Source: JAUMWX01 sp023394215
Lineage (GTDB): Bacteria; Bacillota; Clostridia; Tissierellales; Peptoniphilaceae
NCBI GenBank assembly: GCA_050313995.1
Contig: JBNPMM010000002.1
Length of the DNA: 64,000 nucleotides
Reading direction: 5' to 3' (one strand)
Positions 1 through 7,524 of this stretch are shown here, in pieces. Made by a program: the position numbers and the translations under genes. The notes beneath the pieces are model-generated. The model worked only from the letters and a program-made list of their open reading frames with translations, had not been told where the DNA came from and did not search any database. How positions within the stretch are numbered: the stretch's first letter is position 1; each line of letters starts with the position of its first letter.

Positions 1-993
1 AGCCGCCCCTATAAGAGGAGGTCCCGGTACCTTTACCAACAAGTCAACCAAGATCTTAAATGAAGGAGTTGATTTCATAACCGCTCCAAATGCAACAACG
101 GCACAGGTTGTGGTAATTGCTGAAATTGCCCCCTTGCTTCCCACGCTCAAATTTTCTATAAACTTTGAAAAATCAATATGCGGCGAAAATATTATTACCC
201 CTGAAATAATTCCCGCTAAGATAGAAGTTTCAACCTTAAGCTTAAAAACATTCAATAAAACTATAGTCAAAATCAAAGGCAACAAACCCAAATATGAATT
301 TGGAAGCTTATCCTTATCTATTTCTTCAATAAGGGCTTCTCTTGCTGTAGCTTGAAAATGTTCTCCGTTTTCTATCGCCTTCTTAACCATTCTGTTTAAC
401 ATTATATTTCCGACAACGAACATGAAAACTCCGCATATTATACCTATAACAGTCGCTGCCATTGCGTCTGTCCCTAAAGCTTGAGTAGGAATAATATTTT
501 GTATCTGAGGAGTTCCCGGTGATGTCATGGCAAATGTTACCGTTCCGAAAGCCAAAGCCCCCGGCAAAAATCTTCTCGGAATATCAGCTTCCCTAAAAAG
601 ACTTATAGCTATAGGATACATGGTAAATACCAAAACAAAGGCACTTACTCCACCATAAGCTAAAACCGCACAAGAAACAACAACCGCAATAATGGTCTTA
701 CTCGCTCCAAGCTTACTTACTATCAAATGGGCCACCGCTGTAGCTCCCCCTGATATTTCCATTATCTTCCCGAATATGGCTCCCACAAGAAACAAAGGAA
801 AATTCTTTTGTAAGAATCCTGCATAACCCGCCATATATTCTTCTAAAAATGCCTTGTAGGGATCCAAACCGTTGGTTACTACCAAAACAGCGGTCGCCGC
901 CAAGGCAACAAGTAGGATGTTCCATCCTCTCATCGACAAAAATATTAATAGACCTAACGCAATAAATATACCTATAAAGCCTATTACCTGCAT
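1..993 (-). CDS. GntP-family gluconate/organic acid:H+ permease (3' end cut by window)
   Basis: Integral membrane secondary transporter; the family imports gluconate or related sugar acids and hydroxyacids with protons. Only the first 331 residues are inside the window; family members are usually about 430-450 residues, so the C-terminal quarter is missing. The visible protein is a series of hydrophobic helices starting at the N-terminus. It carries the family-typical stretch around residues 110-165 that reads GGVSAFVLVFTMYPIAISLF, then IPRRFLPGA and SPGTPQIQN. The ATG at 993 follows an AGGAGGT ribosome site. The gene stands alone behind a leader of more than 400 bases. The substrate cannot be set from sequence; gluconate, glycerate or another hydroxyacid are all possible. 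Confidence 0.85.
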   Translation of the reverse strand, partial: MQVIGFIGIFIALGLLIFLSMRGWNILLVALAATAVLVVTNGLDPYKAFLEEYMAGYAGFLQKNFPLFLVGAIFGKIMEISGGATAVAHLIVSKLGASKTIIAVVVSCAVLAYGGVSAFVLVFTMYPIAISLFREADIPRRFLPGALAFGTVTFAMTSPGTPQIQNIIPTQALGTDAMAATVIGIICGVFMFVVGNIMLNRMVKKAIENGEHFQATAREALIEEIDKDKLPNSYLGLLPLILTIVLLNVFKLKVETSILAGIISGVIIFSPHIDFSKFIENLSVGSKGAISAITTTCAVVAFGAVMKSTPSFKILVDLLVKVPGPPLIGAA

Positions 994-1003
994 ATGTACC
1001 TCC

Positions 1004-1039
1004 AAAAAAATATATTTTAATCAGGCTTATCCTGACTAA
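1004..1039 (-). promoter_or_regulatory. Leader hairpin followed by T-run ahead of the GntP gene
   Basis: On the minus strand TTAGTCAGG (1039-1031), a five-base loop and CCTGATTAA (1025-1017) form a nine-pair stem with one G-U pair. Seven T (1010-1004) follow six bases later, directly before the ribosome site. This resembles an attenuator, or a structure that masks the ribosome site. No matching antiterminator was identified. Confidence 0.3.
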
Positions 1040-1067
1040 TTAATAAAATGCTTTTTTAATCCTTGCA

Positions 1068-1095
1068 ATAATATATCCAAATTCCATTTTTGCAA
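1068..1095 (-). promoter_or_regulatory. Candidate promoter of the GntP permease gene
   Basis: On the minus strand TTGCAA (1095-1090), a 16-base spacer and TATTAT (1073-1068) lie about 75 bases before the ATG. A second candidate further upstream has TTGACA (1205-1200), a 17-base spacer and TAGAAA (1182-1177). Either could drive the gene; the choice is not resolved by sequence alone. Confidence 0.4.
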
Positions 1096-1302
1096 CTTAG
1101 AATAAAGTCTTAGACAAGCAAAAAAAATAAAAGTCATATAAATAACTTAAGATATATTATTCATTCGTTTAGCTATTTTCTATCATATCGTTTCTTCTGT
1201 GTCAAGCAATATTTTGTTTTCGATTTCATACTATTGATTTATTCTTTATTTTGGTGTTAAAAATCAAACTATTTTTCTTGAATTTTATCAACTTTCTTTT
1301 TG

Positions 1303-1318
1303 ATGAATGAACATTCAT
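1303..1318. promoter_or_regulatory. Perfect 7+2+7 palindrome, possible regulator operator
   Basis: ATGAATG, two A, then CATTCAT. It sits in the long intergenic stretch (994-1405) upstream of the GntP gene, about 100 bases upstream of the distal TTGACA promoter candidate. The form resembles TetR-type operators, but no regulator gene lies nearby. The rest of this stretch is AT-rich without a convincing gene. Confidence 0.25.
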
Positions 1319-1405
1319 AAAAATATTACAATTTTTATACATTTTATAATTTTGTCACAATTTATTTTTTAAAATTTTCAAGCTTTTTATATTAAATTTA
1401 AATAG

Positions 1406-1430
1406 CAAAAAGCCGCTCAAATGAGCGGCT
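1406..1430 (-). terminator. Rho-independent terminator after the frameshifted paralog
   Basis: Stem AGCCGCTCA/TGAGCGGCT (1411-1419 with 1422-1430) is followed on the minus strand by a T-run at 1411-1407. It lies 23 bases past the stop codon at 1454. Confidence 0.8.
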
Positions 1431-1453
1431 AAATAATGCCATTCTATAAACTT

Positions 1454-1884
1454 TCAAGGATAATATTGTCTGCACAATTCAAAGATTTCTTCAAGTCCTT
1501 GGTCTGCCGAGTACCAACCGGTAGCATTTTGAGGATAAGACTCATGAAATTCCACAACTGCATTATCATATATGGTTATAATGTAATATTTTTCCTGTCC
1601 TTCCCTTGCAATCACTTGGTAACCGAACTTGTAACTGTGGTTCTTCTTATTGCCTAAATCGGTATATTTAGCCTTTCTAAGCAAGTCTATCAGTCTCTTA
1701 CCGTCTTCAGGCTTAAATTCCTTGGCTTTATAATCGGCGGAAAATGTTAACAAAAGTATACCGTTAGGTTTAATATTTTCCGAGAATATTTCATGACCCT
1801 CATATTTCTTCTTGTATAAGGAGAAATATACTGCAACTAATAATAGAATAATCGCTAAATCACTATTGTTACTTTATTCTTCAA
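1454..1884 (-). pseudogene. Frameshifted copy of the adjacent membrane-anchored small protein
   Basis: A TTG start at 1884 behind AGGAGGAG reads MKNKVTIVI and then hits TAG. If one T is added to the TTT run at 1859-1857, the frame continues as ILAIILLLVAVYFSLYKKKY and into the remaining ORF, which ends in ELCRQYYP. The restored protein aligns end to end with the intact neighbour (1930-2343). Both have a short basic N-terminus, one membrane helix, a KKYEG(K/H)EIFS motif and a C-terminal domain with (I/T)IYDN and an aromatic-rich end. The function of the family is not recognised. A single-base sequencing error in the T-run would explain the break equally well. Downstream codons show no further decay, so any mutation is recent. 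Confidence 0.7.
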
Positions 1885-1929
1885 GATATCTCCTCCTAAG
1901 TTTTTATTAATTCAAAACTATCAGTAATC

Positions 1930-2343
1930 CTATCTTAGAAATTCAATAATTTCCTCAAATCCTTTATCGATAGCATACCAATAATTATTATGAAAATCGA
2001 ACAGTTGCAAAACTCCATTATCATATATTTCTATTATATAATTTTTATCATTTTCCTTTGCCGTCATTTCATATCTTAATTTAAAACCGGTATTACTTTT
2101 CTTATAACTTAAACCCTTATAGTTTGCACTTATAAGCAAGTTTTTTAATTTAACAATATCCTCGTGACTGAAATCTTTGGAACTTTTTTGACCTGAATCC
2201 CATATCAAAAAAGAAGTCTCATCAATTTCAAAATCATTAGAAAAGATTTCTTTACCTTCATATTTCTTCTGATAAAAAGATAAATATATGGCTACAGCCA
2301 AAAATACAATTGCGACAGCCCCTATTGCAACTTTTTTCTTCAT
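1930..2343 (-). CDS. Small membrane-anchored protein of unknown function (intact paralog)
   Basis: 137 residues, starting at the ATG at 2343 behind AAAGGAGGATGTA; a longer reading upstream has no ribosome site. Residues 1-24 are MKKK plus a hydrophobic helix without a lipobox cysteine, so an N-terminal membrane anchor is expected with the remainder outside. The outer part has KKYEGKEIFS, a lysine/serine-rich middle (FSHEDIVKLKNLLISANYKG) and a C-terminal unit containing YIIEIYDNGVL and YAIDKGFEEIIEF. The gene is a tandem duplicate of the frameshifted copy downstream; 45 bases separate this stop from that start. I do not recognise the family. Confidence 0.65.
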   Translation of the reverse strand: MKKKVAIGAVAIVFLAVAIYLSFYQKKYEGKEIFSNDFEIDETSFLIWDSGQKSSKDFSHEDIVKLKNLLISANYKGLSYKKSNTGFKLRYEMTAKENDKNYIIEIYDNGVLQLFDFHNNYWYAIDKGFEEIIEFLR

Positions 2344-2436
2344 TACATCCTCCTTTAGAACAGTAATAAAAACAAAGCCCTTCACTTATATTCTAATAAA
2401 TAGTGGAATAAAAATCTATCAAAAGCTTTAAAATAC

Positions 2437-2472
2437 AAGATACGACCCCGAACAAAGTTAAGGTCGTATCTT
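2437..2472 (-). terminator. Terminator of the groES-groEL operon
   Basis: Inverted repeat AAGATACGACC (2437-2447) and GGTCGTATCTT (2462-2472) with a 14-base loop lies 15 bases beyond the groEL stop. The minus-strand side runs into TTGTATTTT. The arms are flanked by T-rich DNA both ways, so it may work bidirectionally. Confidence 0.7.
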
Positions 2473-2486
2473 TATAAAATTATTTA

Positions 2487-4109
2487 TCAATATAAACCGC
2501 CCATTGACGGATCCATTCCCATGTGATTTTCCTTGCTTGGGATATCAGCTATCGCAGCTTCCGTTGTCAATATCATAGATGCTATTGATGCGGCATTTTC
2601 AAGGGCGGATCTTGTCACCTTGGTAGGATCAACTATACCCTTTTCAATCATATCTACAAAAACATCATTTAGAGCATCATAACCTTGACCCACAGGTAAA
2701 GATTTTACCTTGTTGGCTATAATAGACCCTTCAAATCCCGCATTTTCAGCTATTTGCCTTGCAGGTTCTTCAAGAGCACGGGCTATTATCTTGGCACCGA
2801 TTTTTTCATCTCCTTCTACAGAGTCTATATAGGAATCAAGACTTGAAATGCTGTCAAGCAAAACAGTGCCGCCGCCGGCTACTATACCTTCTTCAACAGC
2901 CGCCCTTGTTGCAGATAAGGCATCTTCTATCCTAAGTTTCTTTTCCTTCATTTCAACTTCGGTAACGGCTCCGACTTGGATTAGGGCAACACCGCCTGAA
3001 AGCTTAGCCAATCTTTCCTTCAATTTTTCTATATCGAATTCTGAAGTGCTTGCCTCTATTTCCTTTCTTATCCTTTCAACCCTTGACTTAATGTCCTGAG
3101 CGGAACCCTTGCCGTCTACGATTATGGTTTTATCCTTGTCTACATTTACTTTTTTAGCCCTTCCAAGTTCTGCAAGGTTTGCAAGTTTAAGATCATCTCC
3201 CAGCTCTTCTTTAAATACCTTAGTACCTGTCAAAACAGCTATGTCTTCAAGCATATTCGCCCTGTTATCCCCGAAGCTTGGAGCCTTTACAGCAACTACA
3301 TTGAAAGTTCCCCTTATCTTATTCAAAATGATTGTTCTTAGAGCATCTCCCTCCAAATCATCAGCTATTATAAGTAAAGGTTTGCTTGTTTCAACAACTT
3401 GTTCAAGTATAGGAAGCAAGTCTTGAATGCTCGAAATCTTCTTATCGGTAACAAGGACAAAAGGATCATCAAGCTCGGCAACCATCTTTTCCGTATCCGA
3501 TGCCATATAAGGAGATAAAAATCCCTTATCAAACTGCATACCCTCTACAACCGACAAAATCGTATCCATAGTGTTGGATTCTTCTATGGTGATAACCCCG
3601 TCAGTTCCGATCTTTTCCATAGCGTCTGCTATCAATTGTCCAATTTTAGGATCCGCTGATGAAATTGCTCCAACTTGACTTATGGCCTCTTTTGTTTCGA
3701 TAGGTTTTGAAAAAGACTTAATCTTTTCAACAACTAATTCCGTAGCCTTCTTTATACCTTTTTGAAGAATAATAGGATTGGCACCGGCAGCTATATTTTT
3801 CATACCTTCCGATACTATAGCTTGGGCTAAAATAGTGGCAGTTGTTGTTCCGTCACCCGCAACATCATTTGTCTTGATGGAAACTTCCTTCAAAAGTTGA
3901 GCCCCCATGTTTTCAAACTTGTCTTCCAATTCTATTTCCTTGGCAATGGTAACCCCGTCATTTGTTATTAGAGGAGCTCCATAACCCTTGTCTATAACTA
4001 CATTTCTACCCTTAGGACCCACTGTAACCTTGACAGCATCCGCCAACTTATTTATACCTCTTTCAAGAGATTTTCTCGAATCTAAATTATATTTAATTTC
4101 CTTTGCCAT
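2487..4109 (-). CDS. groL: Chaperonin GroEL (Hsp60)
   Basis: 60-kDa chaperonin that forms the double-ring ATP-dependent folding chamber in the cytoplasm with GroES. At 540 residues it has the normal length. Hallmarks are the N-terminal VTVGPKGRNVVIDKGYGAP, NDGVTIAKEIELED, the ATP site VAGDGTTTATILAQAI near residue 85, and EEGIVAGGGTVLL near residue 410. The C-terminus ends GMDPSMGGLY rather than in a GGM repeat run. It starts at the ATG at 4109 behind GGAGTTATT and lies eight bases after groES, in one operon controlled by the CIRCE/HrcA system. Confidence 0.98.
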   Translation of the reverse strand: MAKEIKYNLDSRKSLERGINKLADAVKVTVGPKGRNVVIDKGYGAPLITNDGVTIAKEIELEDKFENMGAQLLKEVSIKTNDVAGDGTTTATILAQAIVSEGMKNIAAGANPIILQKGIKKATELVVEKIKSFSKPIETKEAISQVGAISSADPKIGQLIADAMEKIGTDGVITIEESNTMDTILSVVEGMQFDKGFLSPYMASDTEKMVAELDDPFVLVTDKKISSIQDLLPILEQVVETSKPLLIIADDLEGDALRTIILNKIRGTFNVVAVKAPSFGDNRANMLEDIAVLTGTKVFKEELGDDLKLANLAELGRAKKVNVDKDKTIIVDGKGSAQDIKSRVERIRKEIEASTSEFDIEKLKERLAKLSGGVALIQVGAVTEVEMKEKKLRIEDALSATRAAVEEGIVAGGGTVLLDSISSLDSYIDSVEGDEKIGAKIIARALEEPARQIAENAGFEGSIIANKVKSLPVGQGYDALNDVFVDMIEKGIVDPTKVTRSALENAASIASMILTTEAAIADIPSKENHMGMDPSMGGLY

Positions 4110-4117
4110 AATAACTC

Positions 4118-4390
4118 CTATTCTTCCACAACCGCTATAACATCCTTATCTTCTATAACGATGTATTCATCATCCTTATCTTTTACACTTGTGCCGGCAT
4201 ATCTTGAATATATAACTTTTTCCCCTACAGCGTAGTCCTTATTATCTTTCAACTCACTTGATATTTCGACTATTTCGGCATATTCCGGTTTCTCCGCACT
4301 TCCTGTAGCCATGATAATACCCGAACTTGTCTTAGTTTCCGCTTTAAGAGTTTTTAATACTAATCTTTTACCCAACGGTCTTAATTTCAT
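4118..4390 (-). CDS. groES: Co-chaperonin GroES (Hsp10)
   Basis: Ring-shaped lid of the GroEL chamber. 90 residues beginning MKLRPLGKRLVLKTL at 4390, where GGAGGGATTT is the ribosome site; the frame is open 12 bases further upstream, but that start would place this site inside the gene. It contains the mobile-loop region KTSSGIIMATGSAEKPEYAE and the GEKVIYSRYAGT strand of the family. First gene of the groESL operon, with a CIRCE element 28 bases upstream. Confidence 0.97.
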   Translation of the reverse strand: MKLRPLGKRLVLKTLKAETKTSSGIIMATGSAEKPEYAEIVEISSELKDNKDYAVGEKVIYSRYAGTSVKDKDDEYIVIEDKDVIAVVEE

Positions 4391-4417
4391 AAATCCCTCC
4401 ATGCTTTAAGAATTTAA

Positions 4418-4444
4418 TTATCACTCATCATCTTCGAGTGCTAA
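4418..4444 (-). promoter_or_regulatory. CIRCE operator (HrcA site) of groESL
   Basis: Arms TTATCACTC (4418-4426) and GAGTGCTAA (4436-4444) are separated by nine bases. The consensus is TTAGCACTC-N9-GAGTGCTAA, so one arm carries a single change (G to T). Together with the hrcA copy it forms the classic heat-shock repressor pair. It overlaps the expected transcription start. Confidence 0.92.
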
Positions 4445-4448
4445 TAAT

Positions 4449-4476
4449 ATTATATCACTAAGCATAAAAAATGCAA
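4449..4476 (-). promoter_or_regulatory. groESL promoter
   Basis: On the minus strand, TATAAT (4454-4449) is preceded by TG one base before it (extended -10) and sits directly upstream of CIRCE. A weak -35 (TTGCAT, spacing 16) falls within the T-run of the terminator of the previous operon, so the two signals overlap. Confidence 0.6.
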
Positions 4477-4500
4477 TAAGTATTATTTACCTATTGCATT
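4465..4500 (-). terminator. Terminator of the srtB-ogg operon, overlapping the gene end
   Basis: Arms AATGCAATA (4500-4492) and TATTGCATT (4478-4470) are followed by a T-run on the minus strand. The first arm encodes the last codons of the DNA glycosylase, and its stop codon lies in the loop. Confidence 0.7.
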
Positions 4501-5376
4501 CTCTCTTGCGTAATAGAACAGATACTGTTGAGCATATCCTTTAAGGGTACCAAACAGATTATCCGCATATTTCATTATTTCTTTATTCGATATGGTTTCT
4601 TCAAGATAAAGAGTTTCCATAAGCCTCTTTACCCAAACATCCACAGGAAAAGTCTCATTTCTGGCATAGCCGAAAAGCATGATACAATCACACACTTTCG
4701 GTCCGACACCCGACAAGGCCAAAAGATTTTCCTTAAGCTTATCATCGCTTAAAAAAGCTGAAAAGTCCTCTTTTTTATCCCTATAAATCTTGGCGGTATC
4801 AACTATTCTTTGATCTCTGAATCCAACCCTACATATAGCCTTAAGATCCTCCGGCTTGGCTGAAGCCAAGGCTTCAACCTCAGGAAAAGCATAATAGTCC
4901 TTACCCTTGTAATTTTCTATAAACTTACCGTAAGTCTTTGCTATGAGATCTATAGACTTCTTTATCCTGGGTATTTGGTTATTGGCTGAAATGATAAAGG
5001 ATATTATCATTTCAAATTCATCCTGTTTAAGAATCCTTATACCATATCCGAAATCCATCGCCCTTTTAAGGCTGTCATTTTGAGAATAAGCCTCAGTTTC
5101 CCTAAGCCCGTCTTTTATCTTGCCATAATCTTTTGACAGATCAAAATAATCCCACCATACATTTTGAAAATCCTCCCTTGAGGAATTTTCAACTATAAGC
5201 ACGTCTTCTTCCATGTAAAATTCCGCAACAAGTCCTCTATGAACAGCAATATAGGACTCATCTACATTTTCCCACCTGAAAGCTTGCCCGCATTCAAATA
5301 TATGTTTTAAATTAAAATCTTTAAGACCCTTAATCATGAGTCTTGATGATTTTTCTTCTATTACTATATTATTCAT
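4483..5376 (-). CDS. 8-oxoguanine DNA glycosylase (OGG1-type, HhH-GPD)
   Basis: Bifunctional glycosylase/AP lyase that removes 8-oxoG opposite C. 297 residues. An N-terminal OGG-type domain with CGQAFRW near residue 30 is followed by the helix-hairpin-helix LLALSGVGPKVCDCIMLFGY, which contains the catalytic lysine (GPK). The GPD segment FPVDVWVKRLMETLY supplies the aspartate. This is the eukaryote-like OGG1 family also found in clostridia, not MutM. The start overlaps the end of the sortase gene by eight bases, so translation is likely coupled. Confidence 0.9.
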   Translation of the reverse strand: MNNIVIEEKSSRLMIKGLKDFNLKHIFECGQAFRWENVDESYIAVHRGLVAEFYMEEDVLIVENSSREDFQNVWWDYFDLSKDYGKIKDGLRETEAYSQNDSLKRAMDFGYGIRILKQDEFEMIISFIISANNQIPRIKKSIDLIAKTYGKFIENYKGKDYYAFPEVEALASAKPEDLKAICRVGFRDQRIVDTAKIYRDKKEDFSAFLSDDKLKENLLALSGVGPKVCDCIMLFGYARNETFPVDVWVKRLMETLYLEETISNKEIMKYADNLFGTLKGYAQQYLFYYARENAIGK

Positions 5377-6157
5377 TTACTCGTATTGCCTGTACAACAT
5401 ACCTTCCCTCTTCGGTTATGTTGTCACAGGTAGATAATGTTATTATCTTATCCTCCTCCGTAAATTCTTTCTTATAATTAAAATCCTGTATGGACTTATC
5501 TCTTAAGCTGTTAAGATAATCAACCCACAGCTCCTTATCCATATTTACCTGCCTGTAGTTTTCATACGCATTTGAATAATAGGCAGAGAAAATCTGATAC
5601 TTAACTATCCCGCTTTCCGTGAACAACTCGATAAAATGCCTGTCTTTACTTTCTACATAATCCTTTTTTTCAAATTTCAAAAGAGGGGTAAACATAGGTG
5701 CATAATCCCCACCCACGGTATTCAAATTATGCCCATATAAGACAACATTCATATCGCTAAGGTCTGCCTTGTTTTCCTCATCCATAAATATCATCCCCGG
5801 ATATGAGTATTCTCCATTAAGATTCCTTCTCAAATAATAATCATTATCCTTAAGCACAACCGGATAATCCACGGTAGTGTCCGCTATCCTTATATAGGAA
5901 ACAACATCCGAGTTAAGAGCCTTAAGCTCCTTTAAAACTTCCTGCACGGACTTTTTCTTTTCCTCCGTATCAGCTTTGGCTGACTTGTCGTCTATGACTT
6001 TATCGGCTATAGCCTTGGTTTTATTAAAATCTTTTTGAGCATCCATCCTGCCCTTAAAATAAATAAATATCTGATAGGCATTGTATAAAATCACTATTAT
6101 AAGAAATAGCTCTATTATCCTAACAATCCACTTTTTACTTTTGCTTCTTTTATCCAT
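5369..6157 (-). CDS. srtB: Class B sortase
   Basis: Membrane-anchored transpeptidase that links surface proteins to the cell wall. 262 residues with basic residues then one membrane helix (about 10-32), which makes an N-in anchor. Catalytic features are His143 in VVLYGHNLN, Cys244 in TLSTC and Arg252 in GRYVVQ. The spacing and SrtB-like YPGMIFMDEEN strand place it in class B. It starts at 6157 behind GAAAGGATG. No substrate with a typical NPQTN signal is adjacent. The two anchored proteins 39-43 kb away carry SPKTG and NPSTG signals and need not be its clients. Confidence 0.9.
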   Translation of the reverse strand: MDKRSKSKKWIVRIIELFLIIVILYNAYQIFIYFKGRMDAQKDFNKTKAIADKVIDDKSAKADTEEKKKSVQEVLKELKALNSDVVSYIRIADTTVDYPVVLKDNDYYLRRNLNGEYSYPGMIFMDEENKADLSDMNVVLYGHNLNTVGGDYAPMFTPLLKFEKKDYVESKDRHFIELFTESGIVKYQIFSAYYSNAYENYRQVNMDKELWVDYLNSLRDKSIQDFNYKKEFTEEDKIITLSTCDNITEEGRYVVQAIRVNE

Positions 6158-6231
6158 AATTACATCCTTTCATCAAAGGTAATTGTACTACAAAAAAATT
6201 TTTTTTACCACACAAGCTGTAAGAGTTGAAA

Positions 6232-6271
6232 ATTTCACATCCGTCAAAATATATGAAAAAGATTTCACATC
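6232..6271. repeat. Two direct repeats upstream of mglB, possible operator
   Basis: ATTTCACATC occurs at 6232-6241 and again at 6262-6271, exactly 30 bases apart (about three helical turns). It lies 25 bases or more upstream of the mglB -35 and in the shared region with the divergent srtB gene. The same-face spacing suits a regulator dimer of dimers, but no regulator is encoded next to the operon. Confidence 0.35.
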
Positions 6272-6295
6272 TTTGCTGAAAAAACTATCAAAACC

Positions 6296-6324
6296 TTGAT
6301 TTTTGTACTGTAAGTTTTTAGAAT
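6296..6324 (+). promoter_or_regulatory. Promoter of the mglBAC-galMTK operon
   Basis: TTGATT (6296-6301), a 17-base spacer and TAGAAT (6319-6324) lie 30 bases before the mglB start. Confidence 0.6.
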
Positions 6325-6354
6325 AAAGTTATCAAATACACAGGAGGTTGATTC

Positions 6355-7458
6355 ATGAGATCAATGAAAAAAATATTATCATTACTATTGGTATTAGTGA
6401 TGATCTTATCTTTAGCTGCTTGTGGAAACAAGACTACAGGCACTACTGATGGTGGAAAGAAAGAAGAAACTACTAAGACTGAAACTACAAAAGAGGGTGA
6501 AAAAGCAGGCGAAAAAGAAGCTCCTGCTAAGGAAGTTACTCTTGGTGTTCTAATCTATGACGGTGCAGATAATTACATCTCTACAGTTAAGAGCGCCCTT
6601 GAAAAAATCGATGCTGAAGACAATTCTATAAAATTAGAAATCGTTGACAGCCAAGGTAATCAAGGTACTCAAAACGACCAATTAGACGCCCTTATAGCTA
6701 AAAAGGTTGACGGTTTACTTGTAAACGTGGTTGACTTTGCAGCAGGCGCTCAATTAAAAGAAAAAATTAAAGCTTCCGGAATCCCTACAGTATTCTGGAA
6801 CAGAGATATAACTAAGGACCTTAAGGAAGAAGATTTAAAACAAATGATTTTCTTCGGTACAGTAGCTCCTCAAGCCGGTGTTTTCCAAGGCGAAATCGCT
6901 TTAGACCAATGGAAGGCTAACAAGGCTATGGACAGAAACGGTGACGGAAAGTTACAATACGTATTATTACACGGCGGACTTGACAACGCTGAAGCTGTTG
7001 CAAGATCTCAAGAATCCGTAAAAGTATTCAAAGATAACGGTATAGAAACAGTAGAAGTTGCTATGCAAGTTGCAGAATGGAAACAAGATGTAGCTAAAAA
7101 CGCTATGGATGCTTGGTTAGCTAAAGATGCCGACAAGATTGAAGCCGTATTCGCAAACAACGACGGTATGGCTTTGGGTGCTATAGCAGCTCTTGAAGAA
7201 AAAGGATTCAACAAAGAAGATAAGGCTAAATACATCCCTGTATACGGCGTTGATGCTTTGACAGAAGCTATTAACATGATAGAAGCAGGAAAAATGGCCG
7301 GTACAGTTAAGCAAAATAATGAAACAATGGCTAAGGGAATCATAAGCCTAATCAAAAACAAAATCTCAGGTAATGATTGGGTTCAAGGAACTGACTACAA
7401 GATTTATCCTGAAGACAAAGTTTCTGTAAGAATGGACTACGAAAAAGTTACTAAATAA
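6355..7458 (+). CDS. mglB: Galactose/glucose-binding lipoprotein of an ABC importer
   Basis: Extracytoplasmic sugar receptor tethered to the membrane. A signal peptide with lipobox ending LAAC (Cys23) is followed by an acidic/Thr-rich linker and a periplasmic-binding-protein type 1 fold. Features of MglB are VTLGVLIYDGADNYISTVK, the sugar-binding VFWNRDI, the EF-loop-like metal site DRNGDGKLQYV near residue 200, and VFANNDGMALGAI. The ATG at 6355 has AGGAGG eight bases upstream; the second ATG four codons on is less well placed. It is the first gene of the operon, and a hairpin behind it probably lets more mRNA for this receptor accumulate than for the rest. Confidence 0.93.
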   Translation: MRSMKKILSLLLVLVMILSLAACGNKTTGTTDGGKKEETTKTETTKEGEKAGEKEAPAKEVTLGVLIYDGADNYISTVKSALEKIDAEDNSIKLEIVDSQGNQGTQNDQLDALIAKKVDGLLVNVVDFAAGAQLKEKIKASGIPTVFWNRDITKDLKEEDLKQMIFFGTVAPQAGVFQGEIALDQWKANKAMDRNGDGKLQYVLLHGGLDNAEAVARSQESVKVFKDNGIETVEVAMQVAEWKQDVAKNAMDAWLAKDADKIEAVFANNDGMALGAIAALEEKGFNKEDKAKYIPVYGVDALTEAINMIEAGKMAGTVKQNNETMAKGIISLIKNKISGNDWVQGTDYKIYPEDKVSVRMDYEKVTK

Positions 7459-7470
7459 TTTATAATAAGG

Positions 7471-7502
7471 ATAAGCACACATTAAGTTGTGTGCTTATTT
7501 TT
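7471..7502 (+). terminator. Intra-operon terminator/attenuator between mglB and mglA
   Basis: ATAAGCACACA (7471-7481) and TGTGTGCTTAT (7488-7498) form an 11-pair stem with a six-base loop and run into T-rich sequence. Partial read-through would set a receptor excess over the membrane components, as known in many sugar ABC operons. Confidence 0.75.
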
Positions 7503-7524
7503 GAATATAAGGAGTGGAGCAATT

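Noticed and set aside
1..993. NhaC-type or citrate antiporter for the first gene
   Set aside because: The segments FVLVFTMYPIAISLF, IPRRFLPGA and SPGTPQIQN fit the GntP family better.
3109..3426. Plus-strand ORFs across groEL, dnaK and galK regions
   Set aside because: Antisense to strongly conserved genes, of biased composition and without ribosome sites.
7471..7502. End of a monocistronic mglB unit
   Set aside because: mglA follows with its own ribosome site and no new promoter, so the hairpin is treated as an internal attenuator.
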